DNA of 64,000 nucleotides from Pseudomonas sp. B21-028 (GCF_024749045.1 NZ_CP087184.1:5704001-5768000), one strand, 5' to 3'. Positions 1 through 8,311 are shown, numbered from the stretch's first letter. Notes: a model not told the origin generated them from the sequence alone. Numbers and translations are program-made.

Positions 1-1
1 C

Positions 2-313
2 TTTGACCCCTTCAGCAAGAAACTCGCTCAATGCCAAAGCGCCACCGGCGATTATCAAATTCGAGACTTCACGTGGGTAACAGGCTGGCACTTTGAGTGG
101 CGACGGATTGACAGCAAGGTATCGGGCGGGGTTCTTCGAATAGTCGACGGGGCAGGCATGAGCATTCCAGCCGACGAGATTCGGCGTAGATTCATAGGGT
201 TCTCACTGGTTTTGACGGTTGCCGATACAAGTCATCCTCCCTTCCGTTTTCCAATGAACCGGAGCGCAGCTGAAGGGTGGTGTACCCGATGCAATATGCT
301 TTTCAACGGCTAA
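2..313 (+). CDS. Hypothetical protein, C-terminal part (cut by window edge)
   Basis: An open frame enters the window at base 2 and runs 103 codons to a TAA at 311-313. The visible part is rich in aromatic and charged residues (TWVTGWHFEWRR) and ends with a cysteine pair, WCTRCNM. I do not recognise a family. No start codon is in the window, so the frame is assumed from its uninterrupted length and plausible composition. The frame directly precedes a MITE-like element. Confidence 0.5.
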   Translation, partial: FDPFSKKLAQCQSATGDYQIRDFTWVTGWHFEWRRIDSKVSGGVLRIVDGAGMSIPADEIRRRFIGFSLVLTVADTSHPPFRFPMNRSAAEGWCTRCNMLFNG

Positions 314-320
314 ACACAAA

Positions 321-498
321 GCCACAACGCCTAATGCCAGTCAGTTAAGGATCAAACGGCGCAACGCCTGTGGGAGCAAAGCTTGCTCGCGATAGCGATG
401 GACCCGTCAACATTGTTGCTGGCTGACTTACCGCAATCGCGAGCAAGCTTTGCTCCCACGGGTTTGTGGCTTAACTGACTGGCATTAGCCACAACGCC
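321..498. mobile_element. MITE-like element carrying a REPIN, with direct repeats at its ends
   Basis: Terminal inverted repeats TAATGCCAGTCAGTTAAG (332-349) and its exact reverse complement (470-487) bound a 156-bp element. The 11-bp sequence GCCACAACGCC occurs on both sides (321-331 and 488-498), as expected of a target-site duplication. Inside is a REP pair in opposite orientation (about 367-397 and 432-463). There is no coding capacity, so any movement would need a transposase from elsewhere. An 11-bp duplication is typical of IS4-type elements; that link is inference. Confidence 0.6.
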
Positions 499-571
499 CC
501 TCCTATTGCAGTCCCTCAAAGCCCAGCTCAGACACGAATGCGCCCGGTATCATTTCGGGCTCTCGGATACG

Positions 572-604
572 AAAAAAGGTCTTGCCCAGCAAGACCTTTT
601 TTTA
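572..604 (-). terminator. Rho-independent terminator of the DUF6124 gene
   Basis: The hairpin AGGTCTTG-CCCAG-CAAGACCT is flanked by A-runs on the left and T-runs on the right, so it can terminate in both directions. It sits 28 bp past the stop of the minus-strand gene ending at 632, whose transcript it most likely ends. Confidence 0.75.
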
Positions 605-631
605 CGTCAAGAGGGCCGCGAACTCCCTGCC

Positions 632-991
632 CTACCTCACCTCAACAATATCCAAAGCCCGATTAGCCAGCAGTTCACTCAACTCGATCACCTGCAAAAT
701 CCCCAACGCCACATGTCGTCTTGACCCATCCAGATCAAACGCCAAATCACTGATCATGGCATTCGCCGAAGCCAGGTTCTCACTGAGGTTCGCAAGCAAA
801 CATTCAGAATCAACATCAGGCGCGATAAGAAACAGCGGGTGAGCGTTGTCGGACGTTTCTTTTTCAGGCGTGGGCTTCAGGTAGAAGTCCAAGGCTCGCG
901 CAGCAGCGTCGTCGAGTTTCTTGTTTCGGGCCGATTGGGCGCGGGAGGCGGTTTCGTCTGTGGCTGGGGGATTCGGAGTAACTTTTGCCAT
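632..991 (-). CDS. DUF6124 family protein
   Basis: This 119-residue protein begins MAKVTPNPP and belongs to a small-protein family that I recognise as largely confined to Pseudomonas (DUF6124). The N-terminal third is Ala/Thr/Asn-rich and probably disordered. The rest is predicted helical (SENLASANAMISDLAFDLDG, then a C-terminal helix). No enzymatic motif is visible and the function is unknown. The start at 991 is chosen over the upstream ATG at 1021 because AGGAA lies 8 bases before it. The gene has its own terminator and a structured leader (1029-1210), so it appears monocistronic. Confidence 0.75.
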   Translation of the reverse strand: MAKVTPNPPATDETASRAQSARNKKLDDAAARALDFYLKPTPEKETSDNAHPLFLIAPDVDSECLLANLSENLASANAMISDLAFDLDGSRRHVALGILQVIELSELLANRALDIVEVR

Positions 992-1480
992 TGTCTTGCT
1001 TCCTGTAGTTGGAGCCATCACCCGCTCGCGACTAAACGATGGGAGGCAGCTGTACGCAGGTTAGTCGACCGGGGAAACAAGAAACCGGCGCGTCCGAGGA
1101 CGCCCTGCGCACAGCCACCATCGAGTGCAGGATGGGAATCCTGACTGGATGACGCCTTGCACAACCTGTTTCATCCTGGGCGACTAAACCCGATCACTGA
1201 TGAGCAGTGACAGAACTCAAACTACCGACGCGACCCAGGGCGCACAAGCCGGCGGATTCTGGCGTAGTTGTAGGCAATGGCGCAAGGCGGTGTCGGCTGT
1301 AGGGGCGGTGTCGTGTTTTTCGTTATGGGGAAAGGCGATGGGGCAGTTGGTTGGATGCTGGCTGATGGATCGCTTCGCGAGCAGGCTCGCTCCCACAGGG
1401 GATTGAGCCTGGACCAGATGGTGGGCGAGCCGCCAGCGAGTGCCTGTCTTCGATCGTCCGATCCCGTCTTTGGGCTGCTG
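992..1480. other. Non-coding stretch: structured leader, one REP, a weak third copy of the GNAT-upstream repeat
   Basis: No gene is supported here. Apart from the leader described separately, it holds a single REP (1368-1399). A short match at about 1238-1266 (GCGCACAAGCCGGCGGATTC) resembles the sequence upstream of both GNAT genes (near 2000 and 3577), so it may be the remnant of a third copy of that repeat. Confidence 0.6.
1029..1210 (-). ncRNA. Candidate structured leader / P4-immunity-like RNA upstream of the DUF6124 gene
   Basis: On the minus strand the order is GTTTAGTCG (1189-1181), CGACTAACC (1067-1059), GTTTAGTCG (1037-1029). The middle copy is complementary to both outer copies over a 7-bp core. 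Between and beside them are perfect hairpins: TCACTG/CAGTGA (1194-1210), CAGGAT/ATCCTG (1128-1143) and GCGTCC/GGACGC (1090-1103). This layout recalls the seqA/seqB/seqC arrangement of phage P4 immunity RNA, where alternative pairing controls termination. That comparison is an inference and no RNA family search was done. Confidence 0.4.
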
Positions 1481-2213
1481 CTATAAACGCCGAGCCATCA
1501 GGCATTGCTCTTTCCCCCAGGCCTCGAAGCGCTCCAACACTTCCCAGCCCAGCCTGGCGTAGTAATGACTTTGACTATGGGTGTGCAGGTACAAAGTGGT
1601 GAATCCAGCCTCTCTCGCATGTTGGCAAATGCCTTCGATCAACTGCGCGGCGAGCCCCCTGCGTCTAGCTTCTGGCGCGATGTAGACGCATGCCAACCAT
1701 GGCCCCAGTTCTGGCCGGTCGGGCAGGTCGTTGTCGGCAAGTGAGGCACCGCCCAGTAGTTGGCCTTGTTCTGTGGCTATCAAGCATTTCCACTGACCAT
1801 TGTGCTGTCCTGCCGAGAATTCGTGCTGCCAACTGGCGAGGGGTTGTTGTGTGAATTCGTAGCTGAATTCCTGATGAAGCCATTCGGCCATCTGGTCGCA
1901 TTTGTCCATGTGGTTGGTGAGCCAGTCCATTTGCGGCATGTGGAACGTTCCTTGTGTGTTCACTGGTGTTACTGATGGGTTGTGGCGACGTGGCTCAAGG
2001 CGCACAGCTCGGCGGATTCTGGCGTGATTGGGAGTGATGGCACAAGGCAGTGCGAGGAGGTTTGGGTTGTCATGTCGTCGAAAGTCGATTTTTGAGTACA
2101 TTTTTCATCGTTATGTCGTCGGTATCGACATGAGAATGGGATAAGCCGCTGGGTTAGCTTGCATCAATATTGGCTGGTCTGGCGCTATCGCGAGCAAGCT
2201 TTGCTCCCACAGG
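1476..2213. repeat. Segmental duplication, copy 1 (GNAT gene + upstream + REP)
   Basis: This stretch and 3081-3793 are near-identical and in the same orientation. Each contains a GNAT acetyltransferase gene, an upstream region with the phrase ATGTCGTCG, a CATCAATATTGGCTGGTCTGG stretch, and a REP at the far end. Copy 1 is about 25 bp longer just upstream of the gene. Weaker similarity continues past the REP (2214-2265 against 3848-3893). A DKNYY-family gene lies between the two copies. Confidence 0.85.
1481..1939 (-). CDS. GNAT family N-acetyltransferase (copy 1)
   Basis: This 152-residue protein has the GNAT acetyl-CoA-binding signature PEARRRGLAAQLIEGI (motif A, around residues 95-110), preceded by the strand ACVYIA. 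The C-terminal HYYARLGWEVLERFEAWG is typical of motif B. The substrate is unknown. The start at 1939 is chosen because AAGGAA precedes it and because it matches copy 2 exactly in length. An upstream ATG at 2101 would add 54 residues of non-conserved sequence. It differs from the copy at 3086-3544 at 13 of 152 positions by my alignment, so both copies look functional. Confidence 0.85.
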   Translation of the reverse strand: MPQMDWLTNHMDKCDQMAEWLHQEFSYEFTQQPLASWQHEFSAGQHNGQWKCLIATEQGQLLGGASLADNDLPDRPELGPWLACVYIAPEARRRGLAAQLIEGICQHAREAGFTTLYLHTHSQSHYYARLGWEVLERFEAWGKEQCLMARRL

Positions 2214-2292
2214 TTTTTGCAGTGCTCACGGAAATAGTGTTCACCGCCAATCCATTGTGGGTTGGCTTGGGGTCAGTTATCGACGCGTGGGG
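1940..2292. other. Intergenic: GNAT upstream repeat and a REP
   Basis: No gene is supported. The stretch carries the duplicated upstream region shared with 3545-3793, ending in a REP at 2181-2213. Confidence 0.6.
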
Positions 2293-3054
2293 CTATTTGT
2301 AGCTGTAGGTATGCGAGCCATGCTTATCGACGTAATCCAGGACGGTGTCGGGCTCCCAGCGCTTTACTCGAAAGGTGGTGGCATCGGCGTTGATCGCTAC
2401 GCCATCCAGGAACACGGTCTTGTTGTTACGCGCAATGACGTGCTTGCCCTGCCTGCATGAGGAACCGCTGCCATAGGGTTTGGATGCGATGATCCGGAAT
2501 CCTTTTGCCGAACCGACAATCTTGCCTCGGTGATAGAGGTTACGAATATCCATCAGCAGATACTCGTCCACAACTTTCAGCGATGCGATGTCTAACGGCG
2601 CAGCAGTGGTGTTGTTATCGGTCCGTTCGCCATCGTAGTAGAGGCTTTCATTATCAGCCGCGAAGGTCATTCCCGCGAACGGCTGCACGAAACTGGCGGC
2701 ATGCACCGCCGGTGTGCCTGCGGGATTCTGGAGTTGGGTTCCCTTGTAGTAAACATTGTGGCCATCGGTGTAGTAACTGGGGCGTTGAAGAGGACCGCCG
2801 TCACGCCACGGGCCGGTGTTGTCGGTTTGAACGGGCGTATGAGGGCTCGCCAGGTGGAAACGGGAGACATCGACGCCCTCGACGTTATTGATCAATGTGG
2901 CCTCCATCGCTCCCGCCCTTCCGGCAGTCACCCACTGGTAGACCAGTTGCCCATTGACCAGGGCGTATTGCTGTTCAACTGGCGCAGGGCTGCAGGCTTG
3001 AGCCAGATGGCAGGACAGCAACCAGGTTGCAGCGACGTAGCGAATGCGTGTCAT
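2293..3054 (-). CDS. DKNYY-family putative exported protein
   Basis: This 253-residue protein starts with a signal-peptide-like segment (MTRIRYVAATWLLSCHLAQA) ending in AQA before Cys-21, which suggests export by signal peptidase I. The classical lipobox Leu at -3 is missing. The body repeats short aromatic phrases of the DKNYY type, such as YYTDGHNVYYKGTQL, NESLYYDGERT and IRNLYHRGKIVG. DKNYY proteins are of unknown function and often secreted. The gene sits between two copies of a duplicated GNAT block. Confidence 0.7.
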   Translation of the reverse strand: MTRIRYVAATWLLSCHLAQACSPAPVEQQYALVNGQLVYQWVTAGRAGAMEATLINNVEGVDVSRFHLASPHTPVQTDNTGPWRDGGPLQRPSYYTDGHNVYYKGTQLQNPAGTPAVHAASFVQPFAGMTFAADNESLYYDGERTDNNTTAAPLDIASLKVVDEYLLMDIRNLYHRGKIVGSAKGFRIIASKPYGSGSSCRQGKHVIARNNKTVFLDGVAINADATTFRVKRWEPDTVLDYVDKHGSHTYSYK

Positions 3055-3080
3055 CGTTGGTCTGTTCCTGCCTTTGAGAT

Positions 3081-3793
3081 GCTGCTTATAAACCCCGAGC
3101 CATCAGACATTGCTCTTTCCCCCAGGCCTCGAAGCGCTCCAACACTTCCCAGCCCAGCTTGGCGTAGTAATGACTCTGGCTGTGGGTGTGCAGGTACAAG
3201 ATGGAAAATCCAGCCTCTCTCGCATGAGTACAAATGCCCTCGATCAACTGCGCGGCGAGCCCTCTGCGTCGGGCTTCTGGTGCGATGTAGACGCACGCCA
3301 GCCATGGCCCCAGTTCTGGTCGGTCGGGCAGGTCGTTGTCGGCCAGTGAGGCGCCGCCCAGTAGTTGGCCTTGTTCCGTGGCAATCAGGCATTTCCAGCG
3401 ACCATCGCGTTGCCCGGCCGAGAATTCGTGCTGCCAACTGGCGAGGGATTGTTGTGCGAATTCGTAGCTGAATTCCTGATGAAGCCATTCGGCCATCTGG
3501 TTGCATTTGTCCATGTGGTTATCTAGCCAATCCATTTGCAGCATCTGGAACGTTCCTGGTTGTAGCTGCGTGGCTCAAGGCGCACAAGTCGGCGGATTCT
3601 GGCGTGGTTGGGAGTGGTGGCGCAAGCCGGTGCGAGGGAGGTTTGGATTGTCATGTCGTCAAAAGTCGATTTTGAGTACATGTTTCATCGTCATGTCGTC
3701 GGCATCGACATGAGAATGGGAGGTGCCGCTGGGTCAGCTTGCATCAATATTGGCTGGTCTGGCGCTATCGCGAGCAAGCTTTGCTCCCACAGG
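3081..3793. repeat. Segmental duplication, copy 2 (GNAT gene + upstream + REP)
   Basis: This is the partner of 1476-2213 in the same orientation. The REP at 3761-3793 corresponds to that at 2181-2213. Confidence 0.85.
3086..3544 (-). CDS. GNAT family N-acetyltransferase (copy 2)
   Basis: This 152-residue paralogue of 1481-1939 keeps the acetyl-CoA-binding segment PEARRRGLAAQLIEGI unchanged. Differences are scattered (for example residues 2, 8, 15 and the C-terminal RGL) and none introduces a stop. AGGA lies nine bases before the start at 3544. The substrate is unknown. It lies 41 bp from the DKNYY gene start and is downstream of it in the opposite sense of the window, but I see no evidence of co-transcription. 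Confidence 0.85.
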   Translation of the reverse strand: MLQMDWLDNHMDKCNQMAEWLHQEFSYEFAQQSLASWQHEFSAGQRDGRWKCLIATEQGQLLGGASLADNDLPDRPELGPWLACVYIAPEARRRGLAAQLIEGICTHAREAGFSILYLHTHSQSHYYAKLGWEVLERFEAWGKEQCLMARGL

Positions 3794-3904
3794 TCTTGCG
3801 TCGTTTGATTCTTAACTGACTGGTATTGAGGCAAGCCCGGCTCCTACAGGTTTTTGTGGTGTCCAGAAGCGGCGTTCACCGCCAATCCCTGTGGGAGCGA
3901 GCCA
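3545..3904. other. Intergenic: duplicated sequence, REP, solo terminal repeat
   Basis: No gene is supported. It holds the duplicated GNAT upstream region with its REP (3761-3793). At 3811-3827 is CTTAACTGACTGGTATT, a close match to the inverted repeat end of the MITE-like element at 321-498. A half REP (3889-3903) abuts the stop codon of the aldehyde dehydrogenase gene. Confidence 0.6.
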
Positions 3905-5317
3905 TCAACCCAACGTATTCAAACAAACCACCTTCGGCTGGGTCATTTCCTCATAGGCAAACCGCACCCCTTCCCGCCCCAGGCTGCCGTATTTGGAGCC
4001 GCCGAACGGCATGGCGTCGAAGCGGAAGTCGGAGGAGTCGTTGATCATTACGCCTCCGGCCTCGATTCGGCGGGCGGCGCTCATGGCGGTGGCGAGGTCG
4101 TTGGTGAAGATGCCGGCGTGGAGGCTGTAGTCGGGTTCGTTGGCCAGAGCGATGGCTTCGTCGAAGGTGTCGAAGGGCTGCAATACCACCACCGGGGCGA
4201 AGACTTCGTTGCGCCAGAGGCGACTGGCGTGGTCGACGTTTTCCAGGACGGTGGCGGCGTAGCAGGCGCCTTGGCGGCGGTGGCCGCAGAGTAAGGTGGC
4301 GCCTTCTTGCAGGGCTTCGTTCACCACCTGCTCGGCGTTTTGTGCGGCTTGGGGGGTGATCATCGGGCCGATGTCGGTGTCGGCCAGCAAGGGATTGCCC
4401 ACCACCAACGCCTGGGCCTGGCGGACGAAACGTTCGCGGAAGGCTGCGTAGATCGGTGCCTGGATCAGCAGGCGTTGGCTGCCGATGCAGTTCTGGCCGG
4501 CGGCCCAGAAGGCGCCGGACAGGCAACTTTCAACGGCCGCGTCGAGGTCGCAATCGCCCATGACGATGACCGGTGCGTTGCCGCCTAGGTCCATGGCGAG
4601 TTTCTTCAGGCCGGCGGTGCGGGCGATTTGTTCGCCGGTGACGAAGCCGCCGGTGAAGGAGATCATGCGCACCTCGCGGGCGGCGACCAGGGCCTTGCCC
4701 AGTTCGGCGCCGCCAGTAGCGACGGTGACCACGGTTTCAGGCAAGCCCGCCGAGACCAGGTATGAGACCAGTTTGAGGGCCGACAACGGCGTCAGCTCGG
4801 ACGGTTTGAGAATCACCGCGTTGCCGCCGGCAATGGCCGGGCCGAGTTTGTGGGCCACCAGGTTCAGCGGGTCGTTATAGGGCGTGATCGCGACGATCAG
4901 GCCCAGGGGCTCGCGGGAGAACCAGCCCTGGCGCGACTCGGCGCCGTCATAGGCGTCGAACGGCACCACTTCTCCGGCGTTGCGCCGGGCTTCTTCGGCG
5001 GACAACTTGAGGGTGTTGATACAGCGTTTGACTTCCTTTTCGGCCTGTTTGAGGGTTTTGCCGGCCTCGTCGACGATCAGCCGAGCAAACGCCTGGGCGT
5101 CGCGCTGGATGTTCGATGCCGCCTGCTCGAGGATGCTGGCGCGGCGATGACGGGGTAGCGCGGCGCAGGTGCGTGCGCCGCTGCGGCCGGTCGCCAGCAA
5201 CTGCGGGACCTGGGAGGCGCAGACATCCGCCACGGTGCCGACGACGCTGCCGTCAAAGGGGTTGAGGACGTCGATGTGCGCTTGCGTCATGGCCAGGGCC
5301 AGTCGAGATACGTTCAT
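3905..5317 (-). CDS. NAD(P)-dependent aldehyde dehydrogenase, probably acting on aspartate semialdehyde
   Basis: This 470-residue protein has the full aldehyde dehydrogenase fold: substrate entry ITPYNDPLN, cofactor-binding ILKPSELTP and SFTGG (~170-223), and catalytic Cys277 in GQNCIGS. The usual general-base Glu, 34 residues before the Cys, is Asp243 here (MDLGGNAP). It starts 3 bases after the homoserine dehydrogenase stop with AGGAG before its ATG, so the two are one operon. Their pairing suggests that homoserine is oxidised to aspartate semialdehyde and then to aspartate. The family assignment is firm and the substrate is inferred from context. Confidence 0.85.
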   Translation of the reverse strand: MNVSRLALAMTQAHIDVLNPFDGSVVGTVADVCASQVPQLLATGRSGARTCAALPRHRRASILEQAASNIQRDAQAFARLIVDEAGKTLKQAEKEVKRCINTLKLSAEEARRNAGEVVPFDAYDGAESRQGWFSREPLGLIVAITPYNDPLNLVAHKLGPAIAGGNAVILKPSELTPLSALKLVSYLVSAGLPETVVTVATGGAELGKALVAAREVRMISFTGGFVTGEQIARTAGLKKLAMDLGGNAPVIVMGDCDLDAAVESCLSGAFWAAGQNCIGSQRLLIQAPIYAAFRERFVRQAQALVVGNPLLADTDIGPMITPQAAQNAEQVVNEALQEGATLLCGHRRQGACYAATVLENVDHASRLWRNEVFAPVVVLQPFDTFDEAIALANEPDYSLHAGIFTNDLATAMSAARRIEAGGVMINDSSDFRFDAMPFGGSKYGSLGREGVRFAYEEMTQPKVVCLNTLG

Positions 5318-5320
5318 GGG

Positions 5321-6370
5321 TTACTCCTGGTTGCGCACGGCAGACTGGTGGATGGCGATGATGTCCGAGAGCAGCGCAAACGCCGTTTCCATACGCCCTG
5401 CGCCAGGGCCGGACACCGTCACGGCGCCGAGCAGTTCGGAGCTGAACGACACGGCGTTGGTGGCGCCGCTCACGCCGGCGAGCGGATGATCGTGACTCAA
5501 CAGGCGCGGTTCGACGCTGGCGCTGATCGAGCCGTTGGCGTGTCGGCTGGCGGCGCCGATGAGTTTCCAGCGGGCGCCGTCCTGGCGGGCTTTTTCGATG
5601 TCGCCGAGGTCGAGGGAGGAAATTCCTTTGCAACTGACATCGCTGACGTTCAGCTTGGCGTCGAGCAGTTCGTTCGCCAGGATCACCACTTTGAGGCGCA
5701 CGTCGTGCCCTTCGACATCCGCAGTCGGATCGGCTTCGGCATAGCCCAGCGCTTGGGCCTTGCCGACCGCTTCGGCAAAGCCCAGTCCGTTTTCCATGCA
5801 GGTGAGGACGAAGTTGGAGGTGCCATTGAGGATGCCTTCGAACCCCGTCATCGCGCTGCCGGCCAGCGCCTGCTTGGCGACGCGAATGACCGGCGTGCCG
5901 CTCATCACCGAGCCCTCGTATTCAAAGGCGACGTTGTTGCGCCGGGCCAGTGCTTTGAGCTCGGCGCCATGCAGGGCAATCGGTCCCTTGTTGGTGGTGA
6001 CGACGTGCTTGCCGCCTTCCAGGGCCCAGCGGCAGAACGACGTAGCGGGCTCGCCGTCTACCGGGTTGGTGAAGGTGGCTTCAGCGATGATGTCCGCGCC
6101 GCTCTCCTTGATCACGGCTTCATTGAGGGCTTCGGCGTTGCCACCCGGCCATTGCGCGAAGGCACCCTTGGTCGCCGGCAGCTTGGCCAGCAGCGCGGCG
6201 TCCAGGCCTTCGCGCCCCATGACCGAGCCAAGGAACAGGTCGGTCACGCCGACGATTGTCAGGGTGAAACCCAGTTCGGTTTTCCAGCGTTCGTTACGCT
6301 CGGCGATCAATTGCGCCAATGCCCGGTTCACACCGCCGAAGCCGACCAGCGCCAGTTTGTATTCAGTCAT
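5321..6370 (-). CDS. Homoserine dehydrogenase, short form without ACT domain
   Basis: This 349-residue protein has an N-terminal Rossmann motif (LALVGFGGVNRA), the NAD-binding TTNKGPIA, and the family signature GILNGTSNFVL followed by ADPTADVEGHD, which contains the catalytic Lys/Asp region. It ends without the C-terminal ACT domain that confers threonine feedback in the biosynthetic Hom of about 430 residues. Lack of feedback and its place upstream of an aldehyde dehydrogenase suggest a catabolic role, oxidising homoserine to aspartate semialdehyde. A terminator at 6504-6526 separates it from the genes upstream, so it probably has its own promoter. Confidence 0.88.
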   Translation of the reverse strand: MTEYKLALVGFGGVNRALAQLIAERNERWKTELGFTLTIVGVTDLFLGSVMGREGLDAALLAKLPATKGAFAQWPGGNAEALNEAVIKESGADIIAEATFTNPVDGEPATSFCRWALEGGKHVVTTNKGPIALHGAELKALARRNNVAFEYEGSVMSGTPVIRVAKQALAGSAMTGFEGILNGTSNFVLTCMENGLGFAEAVGKAQALGYAEADPTADVEGHDVRLKVVILANELLDAKLNVSDVSCKGISSLDLGDIEKARQDGARWKLIGAASRHANGSISASVEPRLLSHDHPLAGVSGATNAVSFSSELLGAVTVSGPGAGRMETAFALLSDIIAIHQSAVRNQE

Positions 6371-6503
6371 TTTTGTTGTGTCCCTTGATCCGGGTGATGA
6401 GGTGGTTGGATCTAGGTTAGGGGGGTGGGTCGGGCAGTGAAATATGCCAATTTGCTCTATTTCATGGGCGTTTTGACCAGGGGTTGGGCGAAGCGGCAGA
6501 CAT

Positions 6504-6526
6504 AAAAAAAACCAACAGGGGTTGGC
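6504..6526 (-). terminator. Rho-independent terminator upstream of homoserine dehydrogenase
   Basis: Read on the minus strand, the stem CCAACCCCTGTTGG is followed by eight T. It lies beyond the tandem array downstream of lrp and 134 bp before the hom start, so it should end the transcript coming from lrp. Confidence 0.75.
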
Positions 6527-6536
6527 TTGGTAGCTT

Positions 6537-7864
6537 GGCTTGACGAGGACCGTTTGTGGCGAGGGGATTTATCCCCGCTGGGCTGCGAAGCAGCCCTGAA
6601 GCCTGACACCCCAATGTATCAGGCAGATTGAGTTGGGCGCTCTTGGGGCTGCTGCGCAGCCCAACGGGGATAAATCCCCTCGCCACAGGAGGGTGCTTAT
6701 GGGCGGAGAGCGTGCCCTTCCAGACCCTGTGCACCCGCTTCGGGCTAGACCTTCGCCGCCAGCTCGGCTTGATGAGGACCGTTTGTGGCGAGGGGATTTA
6801 TCCCCGCTGGGTTGCGAAGCAGCCCTGAAGCCTGGCACTTCAATGTATCAGGCAGATTGAGCTGGGCGCTCTTGGGGCTGCTGCGCAACCCAACGGGGAT
6901 AAATCCCCTCGCCACAGGAGGGTGCTTTATGGGCGGAGAGCGTGCCCTTCCAGACCCTGTGCACCCGCTTCGGGCTCGACCTTCACCGCCAGCTCGGCTT
7001 GACGAGGACCGTTTGTGGCGAGGGGATTTATCCCCGCTGGGCTGCGAAGCAGCCCTGAAGCCTGACACCTCAATGTATCAGGCAGATTGAGTTGGGGCTC
7101 TTGGGGCTGCTGCACAGCCCAACGGGGATAAATCCCCTCGCCACAGGAGGGTGCTTTATGGGCGGAGAGCGTGCCCTTCCAGACCCTGTGCACCCGCTTC
7201 GGGCTCAACCTTCACCGCCAGTTCGGCTTGATAAGGACCGTTTGTGGCGAGGGGATTTATCCCCGCTGGGCTGCGAAGCAGCCCTGAAGCCTGACACCTC
7301 AATGTATCAGGCAGATTGAGCTGGGCGCTCTTGGGGCTGCTGCGCAGCCCAACGGGGATAAATCCCCTCGCCACAGGAGGGTGCTTTATGGGCGGAGAGC
7401 GTGCCCTTCCAGACCCTGTGCACCCGCTTCGGGCTCAACCTTCGTCGCCAGCTCGGCTTGATGAGGATCGTCTGTGGCGAGGGGATTTATCCCCGCTGGG
7501 CTGCGAAGCAGCCCTGAAGCCTGGCACCTCAATGTATCAGGCAGATTGAGTTGGGCGCTCTTGGGGCTGCTGCGCAACCCAACGGGGATAAATCCCCTCG
7601 CCACAGGAGGGTGCTTTATGGGCGGAGAGCGTGCTCTTCCAGCCCCTGTGCACCCGCTTCGGGCTCAACCTTCGTCGCCAGCTCGGCTTGATGAGGATCG
7701 TCTGTGGCGAGGGGATTTATCCCCGCTGGGCTGCGAAGCAGCCCTGAAGCCTGGCACCTCAATGTATCAGGCAGATTGAGTTGGGCGCTCTTGGGGCTGC
7801 TGCGCAGCCCAACGGGGATAAATCCCCTCGCCACAGGAGGGTGCTCTATGGGCGGAGAGCGTGC
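6537..7864. repeat. Six-unit tandem array, ~230-bp period, each unit with a REP-type palindrome pair and lrp fragments
   Basis: The phrase TGTGGCGAGGGGATTTATCC recurs (TCTGTGG in the last two) at 6555, 6784, 7014, 7243, 7473 and 7703, giving periods of 229 or 230. Each unit has an inverted pair (GTGGCGAGGGGATT.. and its reverse complement ending CCTCGCCAC) around a CCCAATGTATCAGGCAG-like loop. It then has about 33 bp resembling lrp 7930-7962 joined to 21 bp identical to lrp 8210-8230. The last unit runs into the intact lrp stop codon at 7865. Short open frames in it are by-products of the repeat. Confidence 0.9.
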
Positions 7865-8302
7865 CTAGACCACCGACGACAACACAAACGATGTCACTGT
7901 ATTTTCCACCCCAGACAACGCCGAGATTTCCTTCCAGACTCTGTGCACCCGCTCCGGGCTCGCCGCGCCGACCCGCAGCATCAGGTCGAATTCGCCACTC
8001 ATCACGTCGCACTGAAGCACTTCCGGCATGGCTTGCAACGCCTGCAACACTTCCGCGCCGCGCATGCGGTCGTAGCGGTAGACGAAGATCACCGCATTGA
8101 TGTTTGACGCTGCCGAAAGTCCCTCCCCCGTCCGCACCGTATACCCCTGGATCGCCCCGTCGCGTTCCAGCCGTTCGATGCGCTGGCGCACGGCGTTGCG
8201 CGACAAGTTGACCTTCGCCGCCAGCTCGGCGTGAGCAGCCCGGGCGTTGAGGCGTAGTTCGGCGATGATGCGTTCGTCGAGCGGGTCGAGAATTCGCTTC
8301 AC
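7865..8302 (-). CDS. Lrp/AsnC family transcriptional regulator
   Basis: This 145-residue protein has an N-terminal helix-turn-helix (LDERIIAELRLNARAAHAEL, then LSRNAVRQRIERLERDG, residues ~6-48) and a C-terminal RAM effector-binding domain with the typical VMSGEFDLMLRV. Such regulators bind amino acids and often control adjacent catabolic or transport genes. It follows the threonine-synthase-like gene by 9 bases and is probably co-transcribed with it. Its 3' end abuts the tandem array, whose units carry pieces of this gene. It may sense the amino acid taken up by the neighbouring permease. Confidence 0.88.
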   Translation of the reverse strand: MKRILDPLDERIIAELRLNARAAHAELAAKVNLSRNAVRQRIERLERDGAIQGYTVRTGEGLSAASNINAVIFVYRYDRMRGAEVLQALQAMPEVLQCDVMSGEFDLMLRVGAASPERVHRVWKEISALSGVENTVTSFVLSSVV

Positions 8303-8311
8303 GGCGCCTCC

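Noticed and set aside
1940..2101. 54-residue N-terminal extension of GNAT copy 1
   Set aside because: The paralogue lacks it and a ribosome-binding site precedes the ATG at 1939.
6537..7864. CRISPR array
   Set aside because: The period is ~230 bp, units are near-identical throughout, and there are no variable spacers.
6462..8012. Repeated short open frames in the tandem array (MARGFIPVGL... and relatives)
   Set aside because: They repeat with the array, lie on both strands and match REP-type palindromes rather than a protein family.
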